A stretch of DNA of 64,000 nucleotides from Candidatus Nitrotoga sp. SPKER (GTDB taxonomy: Bacteria > Pseudomonadota > Gammaproteobacteria > Burkholderiales > Gallionellaceae): positions 83,840 to 147,839 of the forward strand of contig QFXG01000016.1 in assembly GCA_003402285.1 (NCBI GenBank), given 5' to 3'. The notes below the pieces were generated by a model. The model had not been told where the DNA came from and did no database searches. It saw only the letters and a list, made by a program, of their open reading frames with translations. This document shows positions 10,079 to 19,714 of the stretch, one piece after another. Both the position numbers and the translations under genes were made by a program. The number at the start of each line of letters is the position of its first letter. Within the stretch, counting starts at the first letter, position 1.

Positions 10079-12547
10079 ATGCGTTATGCCGTTTTATTTT
10101 TTGCATTGGGCGTATGGCTTTTGCAGCAACAGGCAATACTTCCCAATTTCGCTTGGAGTGGGCTGACTTTATTGCTCGCTGGTACTTTGATGCTACCGCG
10201 TAGCAATCTTTTGCAGCGCAAAGCATACCCCATTCTTCTTGCAGCATTTGTCTGTACCTTTGGTTTTTTCTACGCAGCATTTTTTGCCCAGCAACGCTTA
10301 TCCGATGCTCTACCTGCCGAATGGCAGGGTAAAGACATTGAAATCATAGGCGTGGTGGCAAAGCTTCCCATACAGCATGAACGCGGACTTCGTTTTGTCT
10401 TCAATGTAGAACAAGTGCTCACCCCTAGTGCCATTGTTCCACCACACATCCTGCTAGCCAGTTACGATGGCATACGGGAACAATCGCTTGAAATCCACGC
10501 CGGTGAACGTTGGCGGCTCACAGTACGCTTGAAGCAGCCGCACGGCAGCAGCAATCCTCACGATTTTGATTTTGAAGCATGGATGCTGGAAAACAAGCTA
10601 CGCGCTACTGGTTATATTAATCGGAAGCAAGATTACGTGCGACTGGATGCGTTAGTACCATCGCCGGATTACTATATCCAAAGCCTACGCGAAAAAGTGC
10701 GCGACCATATCCATAAAACGTTAAACCCATTCCCCAATCAGCTTCATCCATTACAAATTCCCCACACCGCAAGCGGAAAAGAAGTTCTCGATAGCGCTGA
10801 AGTGAGTGTCATCGAAAAAAACAATTACGTCGGCGTGTTAACCGCTCTGGCCATCGGCGATCAGACTGGCATTCCAGCGGCACAATGGCAAATTTTCACG
10901 CGCACGGGCGTTAATCATTTGATGAGTATTTCCGGACTGCATATCACCATGCTGTCAGGGCTGGCATTCGCTGCAAGCTATTGGTTATGGCGACGCAGTG
11001 CGCGCCTCACGCGCGCGCTACCGGCGCGCAAGGCTGCTGCCCTCATCGGCTTGCTGGTGGCACTCGGCTATGCACTGCTGGCGGGGTTCGGTGTGCCGGC
11101 GCAACGCACAGTGTATATGCTGGCGACGATCGCTTCCGTGTTGTGGCTTTCACGCACTGTCGCACCGTCACAAATTCTTGCAGCCGCATTGCTCGCTGTG
11201 TTGTTGCTCGACCCATGGGCGGTGTTGTCGCCGGGATTCTGGCTCTCTTTCGGTGCTGTGGCATTGATTTTTTATGTGACGGCGCACCGGTTGCGCCCTC
11301 CACACTGGTTAGTAACCTATGGTCGCGTACAGTGGGCGATGAGCATCGGATTGATTCCGCCGCTGTTGGCAATGTTCCAGCAAGTTTCACTGGTATCGCC
11401 CATCGCTAATGCTTTTGCCATTCCGTTAGTCAGCTTCGTGGTGGTGCCGCTCACCCTGCTGAGCGCGGTGCTTCCCTTCGATTGGCCGTTGTGGCTGGCA
11501 CATCAGGCCATGGGAATATGTATCAGCCTGCTGGAGTGGCTGAATAATTTGCCAGAGGTAGTATGGACACAGCACGCACCACCCACATGGAGCATAGCCA
11601 TCGGTATGTTAGGTGTGTTATGGATGTTATTGCCGCGTGGATTTCCTGCACGCTGGCTGGGATTGATCGCCCTGCTACCCATGTTTCTGGTACTGCCTGT
11701 AGTACCGCCAGAAGGTACGCTACACCTGGTAATTTTCGATGTCGGGCAAGGCTTGGCGGTAGCCGCACAGACACACAACCATGCGCTGCTGTATGACACC
11801 GGCCCCAATTTTAATAGCGAAGCCAACAGTGGCAACCGTATCCTCATTCCGGCGCTGCGCGGCATGGGCATCGCTCAACTCGACGGCCTGATTCTTACCC
11901 ACGATGACAACGACCACACCGGCGGCGCATTATCCATTTTGCAAGGGTTGCCGGTAGGCTGGCTATCATCCTCGCTCGCCGCAAACCATCCCCTGTTACA
12001 ACAAGCTTCGAACACCCAACGCTGCACAGATGGGCAAAGCTGGGAATGGGACGGCGTACACTTTGAAGTGCTACATCCGACAGCGGAAAGTTATGCAGCA
12101 GAAAAAATCCGCGACAATAACCGCGGCTGCGTGTTAAAAATCAGCACGGGCAAAAATAGTGTGTTGCTGGCCGCCGACATTGAAAAAGATTCCGAATGGC
12201 GATTACTGAAACAGCATGAGGAAGCACTCCCCTCTACACTTTTGGTGGTGCCACATCACGGCAGCAAAACCTCGTCGGTGAATGCCTTCGTAACAGCCGT
12301 GCATCCACTCTATGCAGTATTCACCGTGGGTTACCGCAATCGCTTTAATCATCCTAATAAGGAAGTGGTCGAACGCTATCTTGCAGTGGATAGCGAACTA
12401 TTACGTTCGGATCGGGATGGCGCCATTCTCGTGGAAATGAATGCGCAAAATATTAGCGTGGAGCGATACCGTAAAAGCCACGCTCGATACTGGCACCAAG
12501 ACATTGCTGGCGAAACTATAGATGCAAGCATCTCTGCCATAAAATAG
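10079..12547 (+). CDS. comEC: DNA internalization channel ComEC/Rec2
   Basis: 822 residues counted from the ATG at 10079; an upstream in-frame start would lie inside the ATPase gene. Order: N-terminal helices and DUF4131 domain, the multi-helix competence domain (around TGVNHLMSISGLHITMLSG) and a C-terminal metallo-beta-lactamase domain (IFDVGQG, LTHDDNDHTGG, PHHGSKTS). ComEC forms the inner-membrane channel that takes up single-stranded DNA in natural transformation. It begins 7 bases after the ATPase stop. Together with the type IV pilus genes at 52.7-59.4 kb it suggests that transformation is possible. Confidence 0.95.
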   Translation: MRYAVLFFALGVWLLQQQAILPNFAWSGLTLLLAGTLMLPRSNLLQRKAYPILLAAFVCTFGFFYAAFFAQQRLSDALPAEWQGKDIEIIGVVAKLPIQHERGLRFVFNVEQVLTPSAIVPPHILLASYDGIREQSLEIHAGERWRLTVRLKQPHGSSNPHDFDFEAWMLENKLRATGYINRKQDYVRLDALVPSPDYYIQSLREKVRDHIHKTLNPFPNQLHPLQIPHTASGKEVLDSAEVSVIEKNNYVGVLTALAIGDQTGIPAAQWQIFTRTGVNHLMSISGLHITMLSGLAFAASYWLWRRSARLTRALPARKAAALIGLLVALGYALLAGFGVPAQRTVYMLATIASVLWLSRTVAPSQILAAALLAVLLLDPWAVLSPGFWLSFGAVALIFYVTAHRLRPPHWLVTYGRVQWAMSIGLIPPLLAMFQQVSLVSPIANAFAIPLVSFVVVPLTLLSAVLPFDWPLWLAHQAMGICISLLEWLNNLPEVVWTQHAPPTWSIAIGMLGVLWMLLPRGFPARWLGLIALLPMFLVLPVVPPEGTLHLVIFDVGQGLAVAAQTHNHALLYDTGPNFNSEANSGNRILIPALRGMGIAQLDGLILTHDDNDHTGGALSILQGLPVGWLSSSLAANHPLLQQASNTQRCTDGQSWEWDGVHFEVLHPTAESYAAEKIRDNNRGCVLKISTGKNSVLLAADIEKDSEWRLLKQHEEALPSTLLVVPHHGSKTSSVNAFVTAVHPLYAVFTVGYRNRFNHPNKEVVERYLAVDSELLRSDRDGAILVEMNAQNISVERYRKSHARYWHQDIAGETIDASISAIK

Positions 12548-12683
12548 ACAAATCATCGCCCCCTGCTGTCATTTCTGGGCAAATTTTGAACAATCATTCC
12601 TGCTTACCATTCGACATTTTCCTGCGCGAGCAGTAGCATCGCGCTCCATTTTTTATAGGTTCGACTTAAGCTCCTCTCCTGCT

Positions 12684-13949
12684 ATGTCTATTGAAGCTCC
12701 CGCCCGCGCCTGCGGCATCGATTTCGGTACGTCCAACTCCACCGTGGGTTGGCTGCGCCCTTACCATCACCCCATGCTGGCGCTGGAAAACGGCAAGCCC
12801 ACCCTACCCTCCGTGGTTTTTTTCAATGCCGAAGAAAACACCGTAAGCGTCGGCCAAGCCGGCCTCAAGGAATATCTGGAAGGCTACGAAGGCCGTTTGA
12901 TGCGCGCCTTGAAGAGCCTGCTGGGCAGCAGCCTGATGGAAGGCAAAACCGAAATCCAGGGACGCTCGCTGCCCTACAAGGAATTACTGACCCAGTTTAT
13001 CACCGAACTCAAGCGCCGCGCCGAAACAGCGGCGAACCGTACTTTCGACCAGGCCGTGTTTGGCCGACCGGTGTTTTTTGTGGATGACGATACGGCTGCC
13101 GATCAAAAAGCCGAGGCAACGCTCGAAGCTATCGCCCGTACCGCCGGCTTCCGCGAGATAAGCTTCCAATACGAGCCCATCGCCGCCGCCTATCACTACG
13201 AACGCCAGATAGACCGCGAGGAACTGGTACTAATCGCCGACATCGGCGGTGGCACTTCCGATTTTTCCCTGATCCGGCTCTCGCCGCAACGCGCACTGGC
13301 AGCCGACAGGCGCGACGATCTACTGGCCAACAGCGGCGTGCACATCGGCGGCACCAACTTTGACCGGCAACTCAGCTTGGAAAGCGTGATGCCCCTGTTG
13401 GGCTATGGCAGCCTGCTCAAACGCGGCCTGACCATGCCCTCCAGCTGCTACATGAACCTTGCCACCTGGCACACCATTAACCAGGCCTATTCCAGCCGCA
13501 CCTGGGCCGATTTGCAAGAGCTGTATCTGGACACCCAGGCGCCTGAAGCCATGGACCGCCTGCTCAAGCTCATCCGCGACCGCGCCGGCCATTGGCTGGC
13601 GGTGCAAGTGGAAGAGGCCAAGATCGCCTTGTCCACCGGCAATAGCGCAGCCCTACATTTGGATAGGCTCGCACCCGGCATGCGCCACACCTTGACCCGC
13701 ATCGAGTTTGAAGAAGCGTCAGCAGAATTGGTAGAGCAGATTGGCAACACCCTGAGCACCTTGCTGGCAAAGGCAGGTGTACGTAACGAATCGGTGGATA
13801 CAATATTTTTCACTGGCGGTGCCAGCGGCGTACCGGTGTTACGCGAACGCATTGCCACAATTTTGCCTATGGCCCGGCGCATGGAAGGCGACTTGTTCGG
13901 CAGCGTTGGCGCTGGACTTGCGGTTGAGGCGCAGCGGCGCTTCGGCTGA
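12684..13949 (+). CDS. yegD: Hsp70-family protein, YegD-like
   Basis: 421 residues, only the actin-like ATPase half of Hsp70: phosphate-1 loop CGIDFGTSNSTVGW, phosphate-2 loop IADIGGGTSDFSLI and adenosine motif FFTGGASGVPVL. The peptide-binding and lid domains of DnaK are absent, as in E. coli YegD (450 residues). Function is not well established; probably an ATP-dependent chaperone-like protein. GC content looks higher than in the neighbours. The last 22 codons have a diverged second copy at 14994-15060. Confidence 0.88.
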   Translation: MSIEAPARACGIDFGTSNSTVGWLRPYHHPMLALENGKPTLPSVVFFNAEENTVSVGQAGLKEYLEGYEGRLMRALKSLLGSSLMEGKTEIQGRSLPYKELLTQFITELKRRAETAANRTFDQAVFGRPVFFVDDDTAADQKAEATLEAIARTAGFREISFQYEPIAAAYHYERQIDREELVLIADIGGGTSDFSLIRLSPQRALAADRRDDLLANSGVHIGGTNFDRQLSLESVMPLLGYGSLLKRGLTMPSSCYMNLATWHTINQAYSSRTWADLQELYLDTQAPEAMDRLLKLIRDRAGHWLAVQVEEAKIALSTGNSAALHLDRLAPGMRHTLTRIEFEEASAELVEQIGNTLSTLLAKAGVRNESVDTIFFTGGASGVPVLRERIATILPMARRMEGDLFGSVGAGLAVEAQRRFG

Positions 13950-14030
13950 TAGCGAGGCAATTCGTAGCCAAGCCCGCACATCACTGCTTGCACTTTGAAG
14001 ATTCTGCAAGAAGCTCCATCAAAAAATATT

Positions 14031-14915
14031 TTAAAATTTCTGCCCCAGCTTCTGTTCAAACAGAGTAACGATGGCAGATGAATCCTCTTCACCCATTCCC
14101 GCCTCAACAAGGGCATTGATATACACACTCGCCATCGTGGTGCCCGGCAATTCAATCGCCAGTTCATCTGCAAATTGCCGCACGATGCCCAAGTCTTTTT
14201 GGTGCAGCTTGGCTTTGAAACCAGGTGTGAAATTATGCGTGAGCATGCGTTGCCCCTGCACTTCAAGTATTCGGCTGCCTGCTGATCCTCCCAGCAAAGC
14301 TTGTCTTACTTTTGCCGGATCTACACCGGACGCAACAGCCAGCGCAAAAGCTTCGGCAATCGCGGCGAGCGTCTGTGTTATCACCACCTGATTGCATGCT
14401 TTGCTTACTTGCCCGGCACCATGATCACCGATATGCACAATGTTTTTTCCCATCACTTGCAGCACAACCAATGCTTGCTGGAATACGTCGGCCTTGCCAC
14501 CCACCATGATGGAGAGCGTGCCATCGATGGCACCCTGGCTGCCACCCGACACCGGTGCATCAAGCATGTTGATTTTTTTCTGTGCCAGCGCCGACGCTAT
14601 TTGACGGGTGATTGAGGGTGAGATGGTGCTCATGTCAATTACCGTGCTACCGGTTTGTGCGCCGTGAATGATGCCCTGTTCGCCGAGGATAACTTCCCGT
14701 ACATCTTCGGTGTTGGAAACATTGGTAAAGATCAGGTCACAATGTTTTGCCAGTGCTTGCGGAGTGTTGCATGCCTGCGCACCGGCCTGCACCAGTTGCT
14801 GCATTTGTTCGGAGCGACGCGCATACACCCACAACGGATAACCCGCTTTAAGCAAATTGCTGGCGCAGGCATGTCCCATCACGCCCAGGCCGATGTAACC
14901 AATATTGGGTTTCAT
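14031..14915 (-). CDS. NAD(P)-dependent beta-hydroxyacid dehydrogenase (GarR/GlxR-like)
   Basis: 294 residues, the usual size of 3-hydroxyisobutyrate / tartronate-semialdehyde reductases. The Rossmann motif GLGVMG lies at residues 8-13, the substrate-binding signature DAPVSGGSQGA in the middle, and the catalytic Lys in GAGQVSKACNQ near residue 170. It would reduce tartronate semialdehyde or a similar beta-hydroxyacid in the cytoplasm. No pathway genes are adjacent, so the substrate is not fixed by context. Confidence 0.85.
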   Translation of the reverse strand: MKPNIGYIGLGVMGHACASNLLKAGYPLWVYARRSEQMQQLVQAGAQACNTPQALAKHCDLIFTNVSNTEDVREVILGEQGIIHGAQTGSTVIDMSTISPSITRQIASALAQKKINMLDAPVSGGSQGAIDGTLSIMVGGKADVFQQALVVLQVMGKNIVHIGDHGAGQVSKACNQVVITQTLAAIAEAFALAVASGVDPAKVRQALLGGSAGSRILEVQGQRMLTHNFTPGFKAKLHQKDLGIVRQFADELAIELPGTTMASVYINALVEAGMGEEDSSAIVTLFEQKLGQKF

Positions 14916-14993
14916 AGAATCTCACAACTCAATAATCAAAAAAACAGGCTAACGCATTGCGGTCATTTTGGCGAGAAGCAAAAATATAAAACT

Positions 14994-15060
14994 ATGGAAG
15001 GCAACTTGTATGGAAGGGTCGGAGCGGACCTCGCGGTTGAAGCGCAACGACCATTTGCTG
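14994..15060 (+). pseudogene. Relic of a yegD 3' end
   Basis: The translation MEGNLYGRVGADLAVEAQR matches the end of the YegD-like protein, MEGDLFGSVGAGLAVEAQR, encoded at 13881-13949. There is no upstream coding sequence and the frame runs on without the original stop. It lies about 1 kb downstream of the intact gene, on the edge of the accessory island. Either a diverged duplicate or the remains of a second yegD paralogue. Confidence 0.7.
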
Positions 15061-15168
15061 CATCAGCCAGAGATCGTATCTGTCGCCATCGAACAATTGG
15101 GAGAGAACATCGCATTAAATGAAGCGACATAAGTTACGCCATTTTGTATATTATTGATAATGTAAAAA

Positions 15169-15449
15169 ATGCTTAATTTGACCAACATTATCGGTTTTGA
15201 TTGGGACGACGGTAATGACCGTAAGAACGATAAGCACGGTGTTTCAATGTCAGAAACAGAGCAGTTATTTTTTAATGATCCGCTGCTTCTGCTAAAGATG
15301 CCAAACACAGCCAGGAGGAATCGCGCATTCACGCATCGGGCAAAACTGACGAAGGACGGATGTGGCACATTACTTTTACCCTTCGAAAAAAGAACACGTT
15401 AATTCGAGTTATTTTTGCAAGAAATATGCACAAAAAAAGCGAGCAAACT
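15169..15449 (+). pseudogene. brnT: BrnT-family toxin, frameshifted
   Basis: The first part (IGFDWDDGNDRKNDKHGVS, 15169 to about 15293) is a typical BrnT N-terminus. The family sequence then continues in another frame: KDAKHSQEESRIHASGKTD, MWHITFTLRKKNTLIRVIFARNMHKK. One base is missing near 15294, after LLLL. BrnT is a ribonuclease toxin of type II systems. In the shifted frame there is no stop before the antitoxin ATG, so the C-terminus also seems shortened. Probably inactive unless the frameshift is a sequencing error. Confidence 0.75.
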
Positions 15450-15716
15450 ATGAGAAAGCAACTTAAACCCCTTCTAAAATTCGCTAACGAAGCGGAAGAG
15501 CGGAGCTTTGGGAAAAGCTACGATTCATCTGAATATATGGATTGGCGTAAAGCTCAGCGTATTGTGCTACCCAAACTGAGACCGACTACCAAGACCATTT
15601 CCTTGCGTCTGCCGCAGCACTTATTGGACTCGATAAAATCAGCGGCCAATTCGCGTGACGTACCCTATCAGTCACTGATAAAAGTGTGGCTGCAAGACAA
15701 GCTGCATAGCAATTAA
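15450..15716 (+). CDS. brnA: BrnA/CopG-type antitoxin
   Basis: 88 residues from ATG 15450. It starts MRKQLKPLLKFANEAEERSF, has the DSSEYMDWRKAQRIVLP linker that lies against the toxin, and ends in a ribbon-helix-helix DNA-binding segment (TKTISLRLPQHLLDSIK...YQSLIKVWLQDKL). Such antitoxins neutralise BrnT and repress their own operon. Intact, although the toxin gene upstream is frameshifted. The next genes are the nuclease-helicase pair, a typical defence-island setting. Confidence 0.8.
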   Translation: MRKQLKPLLKFANEAEERSFGKSYDSSEYMDWRKAQRIVLPKLRPTTKTISLRLPQHLLDSIKSAANSRDVPYQSLIKVWLQDKLHSN

Positions 15717-15748
15717 ATTCGAGTCTACATTTTCCAATTTTCAAAATT

Positions 15749-16531
15749 ATGCACGCACTCGCCTACAGCAATACTCAGGACTCCATAAGCTGGAATGGCA
15801 TTCAGTTTGCTTATGGGATCGAGTTCAATGCTTTCATGGCTGATGAGGTTACTGCACGTCTGCATGACGAGGTCGGCAAGGCCGACTTCACCGCCCATCT
15901 GAATAGTCTCGCCTCCACAGGGTTCGCGCAAGAAAACCTGCAAGTCATTCTGGAAGCAGAACAACCTGAAGAACGCGACTGGGCGGTAGGTGAAGCGTTA
16001 GCCGAAGCTTGGCTGAGCCGCGAGCATGGCGTGGTCTGGCCCTGGAATATGGAGCGTGACAAGCGTACGCCCCAGGCCAGTCTTCCCGGCGCTGACTTAG
16101 TGGGGTTTGTCACTCAAGGCTGCGAAACACGTTTGGTGTTGGGGGAAGTCAAAAGCTCTTCCGATAGCCGCACGCCGCCGAACGTAATGACGGGGCGCAG
16201 CGGCATGGCTCATCAGTTGGAAAATTTGGTTACGGACACAAGTTTGTTGTTTACGCTGCTTCGCTGGTTGCAGCCGCGCTGCCGTGACAATATTTCTAAG
16301 CCATTGTTTGATGCGGCAGTAGGTTTGCTGCTCCAGACGGGCAACAAGGCAATGACGTTGTTTGGCGTCTTGGTGCGCGACACACAGCCTGACGAGCTTG
16401 ACCTCCGTAGCCGTGGCGAACATTTAAGCAGCATCGTTCAATCGCCTGCCCGTTGCAACTTGGTGGCGCTCTATCTCCCTTGCCTGGTTTCCAGTCTCCC
16501 TGATCTTGTTCAAGTGGGAGGCGGATCATGA
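15749..16531 (+). CDS. hamA: Putative PD-(D/E)xK nuclease, HamA-like (DUF1837-type)
   Basis: 260 residues. A possible PD-(D/E)xK site is visible: a glutamate in WAVGEALAEAW (residues 78-88), Asp116 in PGADLVGF, then Glu133-Val-Lys135 in LVLGEVKSSSD. Size, active-site layout and the four-base overlap (ATGA) with a large Ski2-like helicase match the Hachiman anti-phage system, where HamA is a DNase held in check by HamB. The rest of the sequence is not distinctive enough for me to be certain of DUF1837; it could be the nuclease of a related nuclease-helicase system. Calling it hamA is an inference. Confidence 0.55.
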   Translation: MHALAYSNTQDSISWNGIQFAYGIEFNAFMADEVTARLHDEVGKADFTAHLNSLASTGFAQENLQVILEAEQPEERDWAVGEALAEAWLSREHGVVWPWNMERDKRTPQASLPGADLVGFVTQGCETRLVLGEVKSSSDSRTPPNVMTGRSGMAHQLENLVTDTSLLFTLLRWLQPRCRDNISKPLFDAAVGLLLQTGNKAMTLFGVLVRDTQPDELDLRSRGEHLSSIVQSPARCNLVALYLPCLVSSLPDLVQVGGGS

Positions 16532-19500
16532 GCCACTGGATGCTGGAATCGCTAGGCGATATGCGCGCCCAAGCGTTGCATGAGGCGGCGCGTACCCAGG
16601 TGCTGAGCGAGCTTTCGAGTTTGCCATATGAAGTGGACTACAGCTTGATCGAGCGGGTTGCGCAAGTGTTGGAAACCGTGGTGATGGATTTGTTGCTCAG
16701 TCCATCCGATGAGAACGGGCAACTGCTTACGCTGCGCCAGTGTGCAGCGGATGCCTATCGTCTCTATCGCGTACTGCCTGCGCAAAAAACTGCGCTGGCT
16801 GAAGCAGAGCTGCACTTGCGCCAGAGCTCACTGGCCGTGCTGGGCGATCTTGGCGCTGATGCGGCGCGCAATTTGCGCGAGCGAGAATGGCCCGTTCTTG
16901 AGCTTGAATCCGAGGACTGGCGCACACGCACCCTGTGTACGATCATCGACATCTGGCTGCGCTTGATCCGCAAGCGTGGATGGGATGACCGCGACACAGT
17001 TCTGCAACGCATCGCCATGCTGCGGCAAGCGCAGGAGGCCTTCGAGGCTAGCTATCTCAAAAATGCAGCTGGCAGCGGGGCTAGGGCGGCAGCGCTCGAG
17101 TTGATGGCGCTTTACCACTTGGCGAAAGCGGCGGAAATTCTCGCGCTGTATGTGACTGACGGTGTGGTCGAAGGCAACTTCCAGATCAACATCCTCCTGG
17201 ACATACAATTCGACCGCGCCATAGCGGCATCCCAGGCCAGCGCTTTTTTTCAATTGGAACCGCTTATCCGTTTGTTGGCCGCGACGGCGCAGCAAATGGT
17301 CAGAAATGCGCTGTGGTCGGTTACCCGTGCGGTCAATTCGCGTGTAACGAAGTTTGTTCAGACGCTGGTCGCCAAGGGGCGAGGTGACAAGGCATTGTTT
17401 GATGTATTGCCGCCTCAGCGCCGCGCGTTGGCAGAGCAGGGTTTGCTCGGTTCCAGTCGTCGCGCCGTAGTGGTGAGTTTGCCGACCTCCAGCGGCAAGA
17501 CCCTGATCGCCCAGTTTCGCATCCTTCAGGCATTAAACCAGTTTGAACACGAGCGGGGTTGGGTCGTCTATCTTGCGCCCACGCGCACGTTGGTACGTCA
17601 GGTCGCGCGGCGGCTCAGGCGCGATTTTGAGCCGCTCGGTGTGGTGGTGGAACAAGTGAGTCCCGCGCTCGAAGTCGATGGCGTGGAATCGGGATTGCTG
17701 AGCGAACAAAATGCGAGTCGCGCGTTCCGTATTCTCGTGACGACCCCTGAAAAGCTCGACCTCATGTTGCGCCAGGATTGGGAAGAAAAAATCGGTCGCC
17801 CGCTGACACTGGTGGTGGTTGACGAGGCGCATAACATCCAGGAAGGCGCGCGCGGCTTAAAGCTGGAGTTGCTGCTTGCGACAATCAATTCCGAATGCAG
17901 ATTGGCGCAGTTCCTTTTGCTGACACCGTTTATCAGCAATGCACGTGAAGTTGCCCGCTGGCTCGGAGAGGCCAATTCAGACGACATCAGTTTGGCGATA
18001 GATTGGCAGCCTAATGATCGGGTGATCGGCATTGTGAAGCCTGAGAAAGGGGCGCTCATCAAAGGCAAGAGCTACGATTATCAGCTTAGTCTGGAAACGG
18101 TGCATACCACTCGCGCTACGTTAAATATTGATGAGTTGGTTTCTCTCGGCAAAGACCCGAGCTGCAAGAAAACATTCAGTAAAATTTCCACATCGGCTCA
18201 CGTTGCAGTGGCCACCGCACAACAGATAAAAAAACGCGGGCCGGTGATCGTCATGCACCAAACGCCAAGAAACGTTTGGTCTTTAGCCAGCAAGCTGAAG
18301 TCTGGCTGCAATCGCCACACAGGAATCTCCGACAAATTGAAGTTGGCGCAAGATTATCTTGCGCTTGAAATGGGGCAGGATTTTCCGCTGATAGACTTGC
18401 TTGCCCATGGCATTGGTGTCCATCACGCAGGCTTGTCCGATGATACTCGCGCCTTGATGGAGTGGCTGTTTGAAGAACAGGAACTAAATTTTCTGGTCGC
18501 CACGACGACGATTGCCCAAGGCGTCAATTTTCCTGTGATGGGTGTGGTTATGGCATCGCACCAATATCCATACGGCCAGGATATACCACCTGCGGATTTC
18601 TGGAATATCGCTGGCCGTGCGGGAAGGGTGGATCATGGCAGTTTGGGCGTGGTTGCTTTGGCTGCTGGCGATGATGTTAAGGCCGATAAACTTAGAGAGT
18701 TCATTCATAGGCAAACCGGCGAACTTAACTCGGCATTGATTCGTCTTGTTGCGGATGCAGGCGATTTGATTGACGATCTTCAGGGCATCGTTTATTTCAG
18801 GCCAGAGTGGTCAGCGTTTTTGCAATACCTCGCGCACACCTACAAACAGATGGGGCGACCGCAGTCTTTTGCAGACCAGATCGAGCAAATTTTGCGCGGC
18901 ACGTTAGGGTTCGGCAAGCTCAGAGCTGCAAATGCTAATCAGGCCAATCGGCTGCTTATTAGTATCCGTACTTATGCGGACTATTTGAGCCAACCTAGCC
19001 AGCCGTTGAAGCTGGTAGACAGCACGGGCTTCTCTTTGCAAAGCATCAAGACCGCCATGGTCGCGGCGGGGCAGGAAGGCATAGGAAAAGAAGCGTGGAA
19101 TGCCGAAACATTATTCACCAGAGAAAGTGACATGCTGAAAAAAATGATGGGGGTCTTGCTCAAGGTGCCCGAACTCAGGGAAAACCTCGAAGCTGTCACC
19201 GGGAAAGAAGGCTCCAATGGCGACAAGCTGGCCTTGATTCTTAAAGACTGGGTGGGCGGATCTCCTATACCCGATATTGCCCAGCGCTATTTCTCCAAGG
19301 ATGGACGCAGTGAAACAGATGCACTAACTGAATGCGGACGAAACCTCTTCGGTAAGCTGACGCAAACAGCGGCTTGGGGCTTGGGGGCTTTGCTGTCGAT
19401 CACCGGGGGCGACATCCCGGAAGAAGAGCGGCAGTCATTGAACAACTTGGCATCACGGGTTTATTACGGGGTGACCGATGAGAATGCCATCGCATTGCGT

Positions 19501-19689
19501 TTGCTGGGCATCCCTCGCATGGCAGCCGAGCCCCTGGCCTCGCAGATGCGCGGCAACGCCCAGCGCCCACTCACTGAAATTCGCGATGTGCTTCGCAGCG
19601 CGGATTCATCATTCTGGGATCATGCACTCGGATCAAAAAAGGGACAGATCTATAGAAAAATTTGGCGTGTACTGGAAGGACTTGATTGA
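16528..19689 (+). CDS. hamB: Ski2-like superfamily 2 helicase, HamB-like
   Basis: 1053 residues. An N-terminal alpha-rich region of about 310 residues without recognisable motifs is followed by helicase motif I (LPTSSGKTL, about 318-326), Ia (APTRTLVRQ, 350-358), TTPEKL (405-410), DEAH box (VVDEAHN, 430-436), GVHHAGLSDDTR, ATTTIAQGVNFP and motif VI GRAGR. The C-terminal 350 residues are not recognised. In Hachiman, HamB is a Ski2-like helicase that senses damaged or foreign DNA and releases the HamA nuclease. Translational coupling to the nuclease gene supports a two-protein complex. Confidence 0.65.
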   Translation: MSHWMLESLGDMRAQALHEAARTQVLSELSSLPYEVDYSLIERVAQVLETVVMDLLLSPSDENGQLLTLRQCAADAYRLYRVLPAQKTALAEAELHLRQSSLAVLGDLGADAARNLREREWPVLELESEDWRTRTLCTIIDIWLRLIRKRGWDDRDTVLQRIAMLRQAQEAFEASYLKNAAGSGARAAALELMALYHLAKAAEILALYVTDGVVEGNFQINILLDIQFDRAIAASQASAFFQLEPLIRLLAATAQQMVRNALWSVTRAVNSRVTKFVQTLVAKGRGDKALFDVLPPQRRALAEQGLLGSSRRAVVVSLPTSSGKTLIAQFRILQALNQFEHERGWVVYLAPTRTLVRQVARRLRRDFEPLGVVVEQVSPALEVDGVESGLLSEQNASRAFRILVTTPEKLDLMLRQDWEEKIGRPLTLVVVDEAHNIQEGARGLKLELLLATINSECRLAQFLLLTPFISNAREVARWLGEANSDDISLAIDWQPNDRVIGIVKPEKGALIKGKSYDYQLSLETVHTTRATLNIDELVSLGKDPSCKKTFSKISTSAHVAVATAQQIKKRGPVIVMHQTPRNVWSLASKLKSGCNRHTGISDKLKLAQDYLALEMGQDFPLIDLLAHGIGVHHAGLSDDTRALMEWLFEEQELNFLVATTTIAQGVNFPVMGVVMASHQYPYGQDIPPADFWNIAGRAGRVDHGSLGVVALAAGDDVKADKLREFIHRQTGELNSALIRLVADAGDLIDDLQGIVYFRPEWSAFLQYLAHTYKQMGRPQSFADQIEQILRGTLGFGKLRAANANQANRLLISIRTYADYLSQPSQPLKLVDSTGFSLQSIKTAMVAAGQEGIGKEAWNAETLFTRESDMLKKMMGVLLKVPELRENLEAVTGKEGSNGDKLALILKDWVGGSPIPDIAQRYFSKDGRSETDALTECGRNLFGKLTQTAAWGLGALLSITGGDIPEEERQSLNNLASRVYYGVTDENAIALRLLGIPRMAAEPLASQMRGNAQRPLTEIRDVLRSADSSFWDHALGSKKGQIYRKIWRVLEGLD

Positions 19690-19714
19690 TTCACACTTCA
19701 ATTAGCATTGATAT

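Noticed and set aside
13487..14266. 259-codon minus-strand frame across the yegD 3' end
   Set aside because: Overlaps two well-supported genes and contains a shadow-type Arg/Ser/Cys-rich protein.
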